A DNA stretch of 64,000 nucleotides. It comes from Spirillospora albida (GTDB lineage: Bacteria > Actinomycetota > Actinomycetes > Streptosporangiales > Streptosporangiaceae). This document shows positions 42,118 to 50,919 of the stretch, one piece after another. The position numbers were made by a program, and so were the translations under genes. Position 1 is the stretch's first letter, and every line of letters begins with the position of its first letter. Where the stretch lies: contig NZ_JOFJ01000007.1 in the NCBI RefSeq assembly GCF_000718255.1, positions 1 through 64,000 of the forward strand, written 5' to 3'. The notes below the pieces were generated by a model. That model was given only the letters and a program-made list of their open reading frames with translations, had not been told where the DNA came from and made no database searches.

Positions 42118-42215
42118 GCCGAGCCGTGTCCAGTCCCCGACCGGGGACCGGACGCGCGCGCCCGTTCTCCGGATCCTGGGACATGTCCGGAAACGCGGGA
42201 GAGCAGGAGGAACAC

Positions 42216-42461
42216 ATGAACCGAAACGCGCGGGCCCGCCGGTGGGCCCTGCGGACGCGCCGAGAGCGGGGCGCCGCCGCCTTCCTCGCGGCGGACCTCG
42301 TCAGCCGCCTCGGCCTCATCATCGCCGCCGTCCTGATGGCGTTCGCCGAGCACGGCGCCGCCGGGCCGGGCGGCCACGGCTACTGGATCGTCGCCCTGCT
42401 CACCGCGGTGCCGCGCGGGGGCCTGGTGATCCACGTCGACCGGGGGAGCGAGGTGCGCTGA
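42216..42461 (+). CDS. Small integral membrane protein
   Basis: An 81-residue protein: a basic start (MNRNARARRWALRTRRERG), one strong hydrophobic helix (LVSRLGLIIAAVLMAFA) and a weaker second segment (GYWIVALLTAVPRGGLVI). AGGAGG precedes the ATG at 42216 at good spacing, arguing for a real gene despite its size. No homologue is recognized. It converges on the FHA-ABC transporter gene. Confidence 0.6.
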   Translation: MNRNARARRWALRTRRERGAAAFLAADLVSRLGLIIAAVLMAFAEHGAAGPGGHGYWIVALLTAVPRGGLVIHVDRGSEVR

Positions 42462-42525
42462 CCGGGACCCCCGAGCGGGGCCTCGCGATCGGGGCGCCCG
42501 CCGCGGCTCCGGCCCGGCGGGCGCC

Positions 42526-44742
42526 TCAGCGCCTCAACCGCCAGAGGGCCGCTGCGGCCAGCAGAGCGCCCTGCACCGCCAGCGCGAGCAGGCTCATCGC
42601 CCAGGGGACGGCGGCGTGCCGCCACAGCGCGTCCCCCGGGTCGCCGGCGCCGAGGCCGGTGGTGGCGGCGAGCGCGGCGAACCCCCAGCGGGCGGGGGCG
42701 AACACCGCGAGCGCACCGAGGAGCGGCTCCCCGGCGAGCGGAACGAGCGCCCCGCACAGCGGCAGCTGCACCGCCGTGGCGGCGGCGACGGCGGGCAGCG
42801 CCCGGTCCGGCCGGGGCAGGAACGCCGCCACCGCCGCCCCCAGCAGGACGCTCACCAGCGCGGTCGCCGCGAGCGCCACGCCCAGCTCGAGCGCCGGCAG
42901 GACGAGCAGGACCGCGCCGGCGGGGCCGGGCCGCACCGCGAGCCAGAGCACGGCGGTCGCCGCGGCCTGGAGCACGGCCACCCCGCCGAACACCGCGGCC
43001 TCGGCCGGCAGGTACGCCTCGGGCGGCAGCCCGGCGGCGCGTTCGTGCGCGTACACGGCGCGGTCGCCCGCGACGGCCCGCGCGACGGGCACGGCGGAGG
43101 CCGCCGCCACGCCGAGGGTCAGCACGGCGAGCACCCGCCGGGCGCCGTCGCCCGCGACCGCGAGCCCGGTGCCGTCGGCGACCGTCGCCGCGAGCAGGAC
43201 CAGCAGCGGCGGCACGAGCGCGAGCAGCCCGAGGACGGGCGGGTCCGCGGCGATGAGCCGGACGCGGCGGCGGGCCACGATCCCCGCCTGGTGCGCGATG
43301 CGCCGCCGGGCGGCACGGTCCCGGACGGACGCCGCCGGGGCCGCGGGCACGCGGACGGGCGGCTCCACCGCGGGCGGGCCGCCGTCCAGCAGGTCCGACC
43401 GGGCGTCGGCGACCGCCGCGAGGTCGTCGAAGACGTCCGCCCACTCGGGGGAGACGAACCGCTGCCGCAACCCGGCCGGGGGACCGAGGTACGCCTCGCG
43501 CGCCCCGCGCGCCAGGACGAGCACGGCGTCGCAGGACGCGAGGTCGGTCGGTTCCCGGGTCGCCACGACGACCTGCCGCCCCGCGTCGGCGAGCCGCCGC
43601 AGCAGCCGCATCAGGTCCCGGGCGCGGCCCGGGTCGAGACCGGCGAACGGTTCGTCCACGAGGAGCAGAGACGGTCCGGTGAGCAGCTCGCACGCGATGC
43701 GGAGCCGGCGCCGCCGCTCGGCGTCGAGGGACCCGGCGCGGCGTCCGGCCGCCTCGGTGAGGCCCGTCTCGGCGAGCGCGTCCCGCACGGCCTCCGCCAG
43801 CTCGGCGGGTGCGGTGTCCGCGGGACGCCGCAGCGCGGCGGTCGTGCCGGCCGCCTGCCGCACGGTGAGCCGCCGGTGGCCCGTGTGCCGGTCCGGGACG
43901 AGCGCGATCCGGGTGCGGATGTCGGCGTTCGCGTGCACGTCCCGGCTCTCGTAGCGGATCCGCCCGGCGGCCGGCGGGAGCCGCCCGGCGATCTGGCGCA
44001 GCAGCAGGGACTTCCCGGAGCCGGACGGTCCCACGATCGCGAGCAGCGACCCGCCGGTGAGGCTCAGGGTGAGGGGCGCGCCGCCCGAGCCGGGCAGCAC
44101 GGCCAGCTCGTCCAGCTCGAGCCCGGTGTCGGGGTCGCCGGGCAGGAAGTGCAGCCGGTCGGCGATCCGGACGAGCCGGGTCCGGCCGATGGTCAGGACG
44201 TCGCCGTCGCAGAGCGGCGCTCGGGTGACCCGGTCGCCGTTGCGGAACGTCAGGTTCGCGCTCCCGAGGTCCTGCACGACATGGCCGCGCGCACCCCGCA
44301 CGATCCGGGCGTGCTCGCGCGAGACGAGGGGGTCGTCCAGCACGAGCCCGTTGCCGCGGCCGCGGCCGATCGTCAGCCGCCGTCCGAGCGGCACGGGCTC
44401 CCTGACCGGCGCCTCCGCCCCGTCCTCCGGCGGCGTGACGATGATCTCGACCAGGACGCCGTCGAGCCGGTCGCCGAGCCTGACGGCGAGCCCGGCGCCG
44501 GCCGGCCGGGCCGTGACGGCGGTGTCCTCGTGCCAGGTGCCGTTCGCGGAGTCGAGGTCGCGCAGCACCCAGCCGCCGTCGAAGGTGATCTCCAGGTGCC
44601 GCCGTGACACGCGGGCGTCGGCCAGGACGAGGTCGCAGCCGGCGCCGCGGCCGATCAGCACCCGGTCCCCGGGCGCGAAGCGCCGCTCCCGGCCGGCGGC
44701 GGACACGGTGAGCCGGCCGGGAGCGCCGTCCGGGCCGGTCAC
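42526..44742 (-). CDS. Double-FHA ABC transporter (Rv1747-like) with eroded ATPase motifs
   Basis: A 738-residue single-chain transporter: two FHA domains (about 12-90 with LIGRGAGCDLVL and VSRRHLEI; 115-195 with TIGRGRGNGLVL and VSREHARI), one ABC ATPase (about 205-430) and a six-helix ABC-2-type membrane domain. Walker A GPSGSGKS and Walker B LLLVDEPFAGLD are intact, but the signature is SLDAE where LSGGE is expected, and the switch His is Arg (VVATREP). It is translationally fused to the upstream kinase (GTGA), whose phosphorylation it should read through the FHA domains. Substrate unknown. Confidence 0.85.
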   Translation of the reverse strand: MTGPDGAPGRLTVSAAGRERRFAPGDRVLIGRGAGCDLVLADARVSRRHLEITFDGGWVLRDLDSANGTWHEDTAVTARPAGAGLAVRLGDRLDGVLVEIIVTPPEDGAEAPVREPVPLGRRLTIGRGRGNGLVLDDPLVSREHARIVRGARGHVVQDLGSANLTFRNGDRVTRAPLCDGDVLTIGRTRLVRIADRLHFLPGDPDTGLELDELAVLPGSGGAPLTLSLTGGSLLAIVGPSGSGKSLLLRQIAGRLPPAAGRIRYESRDVHANADIRTRIALVPDRHTGHRRLTVRQAAGTTAALRRPADTAPAELAEAVRDALAETGLTEAAGRRAGSLDAERRRRLRIACELLTGPSLLLVDEPFAGLDPGRARDLMRLLRRLADAGRQVVVATREPTDLASCDAVLVLARGAREAYLGPPAGLRQRFVSPEWADVFDDLAAVADARSDLLDGGPPAVEPPVRVPAAPAASVRDRAARRRIAHQAGIVARRRVRLIAADPPVLGLLALVPPLLVLLAATVADGTGLAVAGDGARRVLAVLTLGVAAASAVPVARAVAGDRAVYAHERAAGLPPEAYLPAEAAVFGGVAVLQAAATAVLWLAVRPGPAGAVLLVLPALELGVALAATALVSVLLGAAVAAFLPRPDRALPAVAAATAVQLPLCGALVPLAGEPLLGALAVFAPARWGFAALAATTGLGAGDPGDALWRHAAVPWAMSLLALAVQGALLAAAALWRLRR

Positions 44743-46550
44743 CCGCTCGGTGTGGCGGTCGGCGGCACGTACCCCGCGTTCGCGACCAGCTGCGCGTCGC
44801 CGAGTACCAGCGTTCCGCCGTGGCAGCGGGACGCGTCGCCGCCGCTGAACGTCCACCGCAGCGCGAGCCGGAGCACGCCGCGGACGTCGACGTCCAGGTC
44901 CCTGGTCTTGCCGAGCGTGGTGGTGATCGAGGCCAGCTTGCGGGCGTCGCCGTAGAACTCGACGGTCACCTGCGTCTTGGCGGCCTCGGAGTTGTCGTCG
45001 ACCCCGGCGAGCCCCTGCAACCGCGTGTAGTGCTGGCCGAGGTCGTATTCGACGCTCCCGCTCCCGCCGCTGCAGGGCGAGCCCTCGATGCCGATGGCGT
45101 GCAGCTGCGCGTGGCCGGAGAGCCGGTAGCCCGTGGCGTCGGCGCCGGTCCTCGGGGTGTCCCCGGCGGCGGGCTCGAGTTCGGCGAGGTACTGGATGGC
45201 GTTGCGCGACGACACGGTCAGCGCGATGGTGGCGGGCAGATCGGCGCCGGGCTGCGGGTCCTGCTCCAGGACGACCCCGTCGGGGGAGCCGTCCGGAGCC
45301 GGGGCGCGGCGGATCTGCACGCCGACGGACGCGGGCAGGAGCTTGCGGGCCTCCGCCTCGGGAAGCCCGAGGAGATGGGGGACCAGGCCCTCGCCGTAGC
45401 TGGGCCGGGCGCTGCTGGCCACGGGTGACGGGCCGCCGCCGGTCCGGTCGCCGGTGGTCGGCACCGGCGTGGGCGTGGCGGTGGCCCCGGTGCCCGCGGC
45501 GTCCGGCCGGGTGACGGCGTAGCCGCCGATCGCCGCGGCGCACACGACGGCGGCGACGGCCGCGCCGACGGCCAGGACGCGGCGGAGGCGGCGGCCTCGC
45601 CGCGGCGCGGGCGGCGCGGCTCGCGGGCCGGTGTTCCCCGGCTGCGGCAGCGGCATCGCGGTCTGCTCCCCGTGCAGCAGGGGGACCGCCTCGGGCGGTG
45701 CGGTCAGCGAGGGCGCGGCGGGCAGGTTCTGCAGGTCCCGCGCCAGCGCCTCCAGCAGGATCGCGACCCGCTGGGCGGACGCGGGCCGCTGCCCGGGATC
45801 CTTGGCCAGCAGCTTCGTGATCAGCTCCCACAGCGGGTCGGGCACGCCCTCCGGCCGTCCCGGCGCGTAGCCCTCGTGCCGCTTGAGCATCGTCATGGTG
45901 GACCTGTCGGCGAACGGCGTCACGCCGCAGCACATCTCGTACAGCATGATGCCGAGCGCGTACAGGTCGCTCGCCGGCGTCGGAGGCGCCCCGTCGGCGA
46001 GTTCCGGCGCGATGTAGGGGGCGGTGCCCACCAGCTGCGTCGACGAGCCGGTCGCCTGCTCGGCGATGCGCGCGATGCCGAAGTCGGTGAGCCGGACGGC
46101 GGGCGGTGTCCGGCGCATGTCGAGCAGGACGTTCTCCGGCTTGACGTCGCGGTGCACGATACCGGCGTCGTGCACCGCCGCCAGGGCGTGCGCGGTCTCG
46201 GCGGCGACCGCGCAGGCGTCGGCGGGCCGCATCGCGCCGTGCTCGCGGAGCGGGCAGCGCAGGTCCGTGCCGTCGATGAGGTCCATCGCGATCGCGAGGG
46301 TGTCGCCCTCGACGATCAGGTCGTGCACCCGCACCAGGTGCGGGTGGTCGATACCGGTGAGGATCGACTTCTCCCGAAGGAAGCGGTCGACGGTCTCGCG
46401 GTCGCGGGCGAGGGTGTCGTGCAGGACCTTGAAGGCGAACGCCTCGCCGGTGTGCGACCTGCCGCGCCACACCTCGCCCGTCGCACCGCGGCCGAGGACC
46501 TCCTCGAGAAGGTATTTGCTGCCCAGGGGGCGTTCCACTGCGATCTCCAC
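44739..46550 (-). CDS. Membrane Ser/Thr protein kinase with PASTA-like and C-terminal beta-sandwich domains
   Basis: A 603-residue kinase. The catalytic domain (about 12-270) has GRGATGEVWRG, ATP-binding Lys41, IVHRDVKPEN (Asp135), DFGIAR and APELADG. A Pro-rich linker leads to one membrane helix (about 345-367), an extracellular PASTA-like unit (VPHLLGLPEAEARKLL) and a C-terminal ~130-residue beta domain resembling NPCBM (EYDLGQHYTRLQGLAGVDD). The outside part probably senses muropeptides or glycans. It is coupled to the FHA transporter, the same layout as PknF-Rv1747 of mycobacteria, so the transporter is its likely substrate. Confidence 0.88.
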   Translation of the reverse strand: MEIAVERPLGSKYLLEEVLGRGATGEVWRGRSHTGEAFAFKVLHDTLARDRETVDRFLREKSILTGIDHPHLVRVHDLIVEGDTLAIAMDLIDGTDLRCPLREHGAMRPADACAVAAETAHALAAVHDAGIVHRDVKPENVLLDMRRTPPAVRLTDFGIARIAEQATGSSTQLVGTAPYIAPELADGAPPTPASDLYALGIMLYEMCCGVTPFADRSTMTMLKRHEGYAPGRPEGVPDPLWELITKLLAKDPGQRPASAQRVAILLEALARDLQNLPAAPSLTAPPEAVPLLHGEQTAMPLPQPGNTGPRAAPPAPRRGRRLRRVLAVGAAVAAVVCAAAIGGYAVTRPDAAGTGATATPTPVPTTGDRTGGGPSPVASSARPSYGEGLVPHLLGLPEAEARKLLPASVGVQIRRAPAPDGSPDGVVLEQDPQPGADLPATIALTVSSRNAIQYLAELEPAAGDTPRTGADATGYRLSGHAQLHAIGIEGSPCSGGSGSVEYDLGQHYTRLQGLAGVDDNSEAAKTQVTVEFYGDARKLASITTTLGKTRDLDVDVRGVLRLALRWTFSGGDASRCHGGTLVLGDAQLVANAGYVPPTATPSG

Positions 46551-46681
46551 AAGGGGCCGAAGAAAACCGGAAAGTCCGGCGATTCTCGCAGCGGCCCGCT
46601 GCGCGCGGCTCCCTTACGTCCGCGCAGGTGATCGACTGTCCGGCAGTGGCCAATCGCGGCCGAATCACCTTCGACGCGAGT

Positions 46682-46709
46682 CGGCAATTTGCCGGAAATG
46701 GGCAATTTG
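46682..46709. promoter_or_regulatory. Palindrome and repeat upstream of the Ser/Thr kinase
   Basis: CGGCAA-T-TTGCCG (46682-46694) is a near-perfect palindrome, and GGCAATTTG from it is repeated at 46701-46709, 18 bp on, in an AT-rich patch of the 191-bp gap upstream of the kinase start. It probably belongs to the kinase promoter. Confidence 0.4.
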
Positions 46710-46741
46710 TCAGTTCTATTGGGGGTTATTTGCCGACCGGA

Positions 46742-47557
46742 TCAGGGCTTCCGGGCGACGGCTCCGTAGACGTCCACCTCTTCCGGTTCGCCGAACAGGT
46801 CGGCCTCGGGGCGCCAGCGCAGGCAGGAGACCTGGCCGGGCTCCAGGAGCTCCAGGCCCTCGTAGAGTTCCGCGAGCTCCGCCGGGGTCCGCAGGGTGTA
46901 GGGGACGGCGCCGGTGTCGTCGTACTCCTCCTGGGCCTGCTGCAGCGCCTCGCCCTGCACCTCGTAGGTGCCGTCGTAGTGGATGAAGAAGCTGCCGGAC
47001 GGGAGCCGGTCGAGGAGGCGGCGGGTGATGGCCTTGGCCTCCTCCCAGTCACGGATGTGGCCCAGGATGCCCATCAGCATGAGCGCGATGGGGCGGTCCA
47101 TCCGCAGGGTGCGGCCGGCCTGGGCCAGGATCGTGTCGGTGTCGCGCAGGTCGGCGTCGATGTAGTCGGTGGCGCCCTCGGGCGTCCCGGCCAGCAGCGC
47201 GCGGGCGTGCGCGAGGACGAGCTTGTCGTTGTCCACGTAGACGATCTTGGCGTCGGGGGCGACCCGCTGCGCGACCTCGTGGGTGTTGTCCATGGTGGGC
47301 AGGCCGGTGCCGATGTCGAGGAACTGGCGGACGCCCTCCTTCTCGGCCAGGTGCCGCACGGCCCGGCTCAGGAAGATGCGGGACGCCCGCGCCATGTCGA
47401 CCACCCCGGGGGCCTGCTCCCGGTAGGCGTCGCCCGCCTCGCGGTCCACGGGGTAGTTGTCCTTGCCACCGAGCCAGTAGTTCCAGATCCTGGCCGAATG
47501 CGGGACCGTGGTGTCGATCTCGGGGCCCAGCGGAGCGGGGGTTGCGTCGTCGGTCAC
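46742..47557 (-). CDS. SAM-dependent methyltransferase, DUF574 family (copy 2)
   Basis: A 271-residue DUF574 protein with all family segments: SARIWNYWLGGKDNYPVDRE, RASRIFLSRAVRHLA, QFLDIGTGLPTMDNTHEVAQ (SAM loop), IVYVDNDKLVLAHARALL, ALMLMGILGHI and FFIHYDG. Unlike copy 1 at 36 kb, its SAM loop is canonical. The target is unknown; such genes often sit singly, as here, between unrelated genes. Confidence 0.85.
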   Translation of the reverse strand: MTDDATPAPLGPEIDTTVPHSARIWNYWLGGKDNYPVDREAGDAYREQAPGVVDMARASRIFLSRAVRHLAEKEGVRQFLDIGTGLPTMDNTHEVAQRVAPDAKIVYVDNDKLVLAHARALLAGTPEGATDYIDADLRDTDTILAQAGRTLRMDRPIALMLMGILGHIRDWEEAKAITRRLLDRLPSGSFFIHYDGTYEVQGEALQQAQEEYDDTGAVPYTLRTPAELAELYEGLELLEPGQVSCLRWRPEADLFGEPEEVDVYGAVARKP

Positions 47558-47690
47558 GAAGCCATTCCTTCCGGGTCGTCGTCGCGTCCTTCGAACCTAG
47601 ACGCGGACGGCCCCCCGGGGCACCCATTCCCCTTTATCCATGGGGCTTTCGAAGGGATCGGGCCGCGCCGGAACCCGGACGCGGCCCGGC

Positions 47691-48605
47691 TCAGCGGCGG
47701 GGGCGGGGAAGGGACGGACGGGAATCGAAGAACGCGCCCATGAGCGCGCTCGCGAACGAGGGCCACTCGTGCCCGCCGCGCTCGATCGTGCACAGCGCGA
47801 CGACGACGCGTCCGGGGCCGGTGCCGGCGCATCCGTCGGGCGCGCCCCGGACCGGGCGGGTCAGCGCGGGCAGCCTCCCGATCCACCGCCAGAACTCCAT
47901 GACGGCCTGGACGGGAAGGAAGGGGACCTTCACGTCCGCGTCCATGTTCCCGCCGCCGGTGTAGGGGACGGACGGGTCCCACGTCCCGTGGAACGCGAGG
48001 ACCGACACCGCCCGCCGCGGCGCGCAGCCGACCGCGAGCGCCCCCGACACCACGGCGATGCCGGCGACCCGGTCGGCCCGCTCGCAGGCGTAGCGGTACG
48101 CCATGCCGCCGCCGTTGGAGAAGCCGGTGAGGAAGACGCGGCGCGGGTCGGCGACACCCTGCCGCACCAGCGTGGCGATCAGCCGGTCGAGGAACGCGAC
48201 GTCGTCGACGCCGAACCAGCGGGCGAACCAGCAGCAGCCCCCGGCGTTCCAGGTGCCGAGCAGGCCCTCGGGATAGGCGACGGCGAACCGGCCGGACGCG
48301 GCGAGCGCGTTCAGGCCGCTCTGCCGCTCGACGTACGCGGGATCGTTCAGGCCGCCGTGCATCGCGACGATCAGCGGCAGCGGCCGGGTCCGCCGGTCGG
48401 GCACGCGCAGCAGGTACGGCCGCTTCCAGCCGTCCATGTCGATGGTGTGCGCGCCGGCGGCGGGGGAGGGAGCGGACGACGGGGTCGCGGAGGGTGCGGG
48501 GGGCTTGGCGGGGGCGGTGGGGGACGCCCCGGCGGGCAGGGGGTGGGCGACGAGGCTCGCGATGAGGATCACGGCCGTCGCCGCCGCCCGCGCGGCGATC
48601 TTCAT
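47691..48605 (-). CDS. Secreted PHB-depolymerase-type esterase (LpqC-like)
   Basis: A 304-residue exported alpha/beta hydrolase. A signal peptide (MKIAARAAATAVILIASLV then HPLPAGAS) and an Ala/Pro/Ser-rich linker are followed by an Esterase_phd domain: LPLIVAMHGGLND, nucleophile in LTGFSNGGGMAYR, Asp in FHGTWDPSVPY and His in ERGGHEWPS. It cleaves small esters, perhaps feruloyl or polyhydroxyalkanoate type, outside the cell. ATG at 48605 is preferred since the signal starts there; an ATG four codons upstream is possible. Confidence 0.82.
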   Translation of the reverse strand: MKIAARAAATAVILIASLVAHPLPAGASPTAPAKPPAPSATPSSAPSPAAGAHTIDMDGWKRPYLLRVPDRRTRPLPLIVAMHGGLNDPAYVERQSGLNALAASGRFAVAYPEGLLGTWNAGGCCWFARWFGVDDVAFLDRLIATLVRQGVADPRRVFLTGFSNGGGMAYRYACERADRVAGIAVVSGALAVGCAPRRAVSVLAFHGTWDPSVPYTGGGNMDADVKVPFLPVQAVMEFWRWIGRLPALTRPVRGAPDGCAGTGPGRVVVALCTIERGGHEWPSFASALMGAFFDSRPSLPRPRR

Positions 48606-49000
48606 GCCGGAGATCATGCGCCGGGGCGGCGGCCTCCGCCACTCAGCCGCCCGCGGAGATCGGCGGCCCCGATTAGCAACGGCCGACAGGTGCGCCCGGG
48701 GCGGGGACCGGGGGTGACCGGCCTGTTCCGGTCCGTGTGACACGGCGCCCGGCCGCGGCGCTGAAGGGGTGGAGACGGACGGCGGCGGCGCGGCCGGGTG
48801 GGCGGGCGTCATCAGGAGGGGAGTCCATCGGGGCGCCGCCGTCCGTGCACCCGCGGAAGCCGTCCGCAGCGGCGGACGATGCTCGGGACGGGCGTCCGAG
48901 AGACCATTGACGGGTACCCGGCGACGAATTTACAGTGTCCAGACCGACTGGTCGGTATGTGCGTTCCCCTGATATTCCGCGGGCTTTTCGGAGAATGGTC
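48606..49000. other. 395-bp divergent promoter region
   Basis: No gene is supported. The right-hand 80 bp are AT-rich and contain the TetR-type operator at 48943-48956, 44 bp before the ligase start. The left 250 bp are very GC-rich with no feature I can name beyond the presumed esterase promoter. Confidence 0.5.
48943..48956. promoter_or_regulatory. TetR-type operator, copy 1 (acyl-CoA ligase promoter)
   Basis: ACCGAC-TG-GTCGGT has perfect 6-bp arms. The extended sequence CCGAC-NN-GTCGGTATGT recurs at 56265, beside a TetR gene, strongly suggesting one repressor controls both promoters. Confidence 0.75.
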
Positions 49001-50644
49001 ATGATCCCCAGCACGATGCAGGACTTCCCGCTCGACGTCGCCGCGATCCTGCGGCACGGCGCCCGCGTCCACGGCGGCAGCGAGTGCGTCACCTGGACGG
49101 GCGGCGGTGAGCCGCACCGCGCGACGTTCGCCGAGGTCGCGGCCAACGCCGGGCGGCTCGCCGGCGCGCTTGCCCGGCTCGGGGTGCGGCCGGGCGCGCG
49201 CGTCGCGACGTTCTGCTGGAACAACCAGGAGCACCTGGAGGCGTACTTCGCGGTGCCCGCGATGGGCGCCGTCCTGCACACGCTGAACATCCGGCTGTTC
49301 CCCGAGCAGCTCGCGCACATCGTCAACCACGCCGACGACCAGGTCGTCATCGTCGACGACACGCTCGTCCCGCTGCTCGCCCGGGTCGTGGACCGGCTGC
49401 CCGCCGTCGAGGCGTTCGTCGTCGTCGGCGACGGTGACGCCGGGCCGCTGGAGGCCAACCCGAACGGCGCGCCGGTGATGCGCTACCACGAGCTGCTCGC
49501 CGCCGAGGAGCCCGACCACCCGTGGCCCGCCGTGGACGAGCGGTCCGCCGCGTCCCTCTGCTACACCAGCGGCACGACCGGCGACCCCAAGGGCGTCGTG
49601 TACTCGCACCGCTCGACGTTCCTGCACGCGATGGCGGTGCTGTCGGCGTCGCTCGTCGGCATCACCGAGGCCGACCGGGTCCTCGCCATCGTCCCGATGT
49701 TCCACGTGAACGCGTGGGGCCTGCCGTACGGGGCGTTCCTCTCGGGCGCGACACTGCACATGCCCGGCCCGTTCCTGCAGCCCGAGCACCTCACGGAGTT
49801 CATCGCGCGGGAGCGCAGCACGCTGTCGTCCGCCGTCCCGACGATCTGGAGCGCGATCCTCGCCTACGGCGAGACCCGCGAGCTCGACCTGTCGTCGCTG
49901 CGGGGCGGCACGTCCGGCGGCGCCGCCGCGCCGCGCGTCCTGTTGGAGCGGTTCGAGGAACGGTACGGCCTGCGCATCATCCAGGGCTGGGGCATGACGG
50001 AGACGAGCCCGCTCGGCGGCATGGCGTTCCCGCCGCCCGGCGTCGAGCCCGGCACCCCGGAGGACGTCGACTGGCGCATGAAGTCCGGCCGCGTCGCGCC
50101 CGGCGTCGAGATGCGGATCGTCGACGCGGACGGCGCGGAGCTGCCGTGGGACGGGACGGCCGTCGGCGAGATCGAGGTGCGCGGTCCCTGGATCACCGGC
50201 TCCTACCACCGCGACCCCGCTCCGGAGAAGTTCCACGACGGCTGGCTCCGCACCGGCGACATCGGCACGATCGACGGGCGCGGCTACTTCCAGATCACCG
50301 ACCGGGTGAAGGACGTCATCAAGTCTGGCGGCGAGTGGATCTCCTCCGTCGAGCTGGAGAACCACCTGATGGCGCACCCGGCGGTGGCGGAGGCGGCCGT
50401 GATCGGCGTCCCGGACCCGCGCTGGGACGAGCGCCCGCTCGCCTGCGTCGTGCTGCGCGAGGACGGGGAGGCGACGGCGGAGGAACTCGCGGCGTTCCTC
50501 CGGGACAAGGTCGCCCGCTGGCAGGTCCCCGAATACTGGACGTTCCTGGACGAGGTGCCGAAGACGACGGTCGGGAAGTTCTATAAAGGACCGCTGCGGA
50601 AGATGCACGCCGATGGGGCATTCAAGGTCGAGCGGACCGGCTAA
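49001..50644 (+). CDS. Long-chain/medium-chain acyl-CoA synthetase (AMP-forming)
   Basis: A 547-residue adenylate-forming enzyme: P-loop SLCYTSGTTGDPKGVVYSHR, FHVNAWGLPYGAFLSG, GWGMTETSPLGG, GWLRTGDIGTID and the C-terminal PKTTVGKFYKGPLR with the catalytic Lys. It activates a fatty or other carboxylic acid to its CoA thioester. The start at 49001 has GGAG 7 bases upstream. The operator ahead is shared with the ABC transporter operon 7 kb away, so the pair probably imports and activates the same acid. Its stop overlaps the convergent island gene. Confidence 0.88.
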   Translation: MIPSTMQDFPLDVAAILRHGARVHGGSECVTWTGGGEPHRATFAEVAANAGRLAGALARLGVRPGARVATFCWNNQEHLEAYFAVPAMGAVLHTLNIRLFPEQLAHIVNHADDQVVIVDDTLVPLLARVVDRLPAVEAFVVVGDGDAGPLEANPNGAPVMRYHELLAAEEPDHPWPAVDERSAASLCYTSGTTGDPKGVVYSHRSTFLHAMAVLSASLVGITEADRVLAIVPMFHVNAWGLPYGAFLSGATLHMPGPFLQPEHLTEFIARERSTLSSAVPTIWSAILAYGETRELDLSSLRGGTSGGAAAPRVLLERFEERYGLRIIQGWGMTETSPLGGMAFPPPGVEPGTPEDVDWRMKSGRVAPGVEMRIVDADGAELPWDGTAVGEIEVRGPWITGSYHRDPAPEKFHDGWLRTGDIGTIDGRGYFQITDRVKDVIKSGGEWISSVELENHLMAHPAVAEAAVIGVPDPRWDERPLACVVLREDGEATAEELAAFLRDKVARWQVPEYWTFLDEVPKTTVGKFYKGPLRKMHADGAFKVERTG

Positions 50645-50919
50645 TCGGCCGTCCTGTGTCGTCCGCACGCGTCCCGGGCGTGATGCCACGGCGTCACGTC
50701 TCCGGACGCGAGGACGTCGGCCAGGGCGGTCGCGAATGCTTCGAGGGCGTCGACGCGGTCCATGGGGGTCGCGGCCTCGCCGATGCCGTCGTCCCGGCGG
50801 CACAGCCACGTCTGCCCGGCATCGTCGGTCAGGACGATGACTTTCGTCCCGGCGAGGTGGAACGTGGCGTCTTTGTGCCCGCCCGCGTTGAGGACGTCCT
50901 CCATGCTCGGATCGCTCAT
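50641..50919 (-). CDS. Small hypothetical protein coupled to the XRE regulator
   Basis: A 92-residue protein with no recognized domain: MSDPSMEDVLNAGGHKDA, TFHLAGTKVIVLTDDAGQTW and ALEAFATALADVLASGDV. Its ATG overlaps the stop of the XRE gene upstream (ATGA), so they are one operon; such small partners are standard beside TPR-type XRE regulators in actinomycetes and may antagonize them. Its stop overlaps the ligase gene end on the other strand, the left edge of the island. Confidence 0.65.
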   Translation of the reverse strand: MSDPSMEDVLNAGGHKDATFHLAGTKVIVLTDDAGQTWLCRRDDGIGEAATPMDRVDALEAFATALADVLASGDVTPWHHARDACGRHRTAD

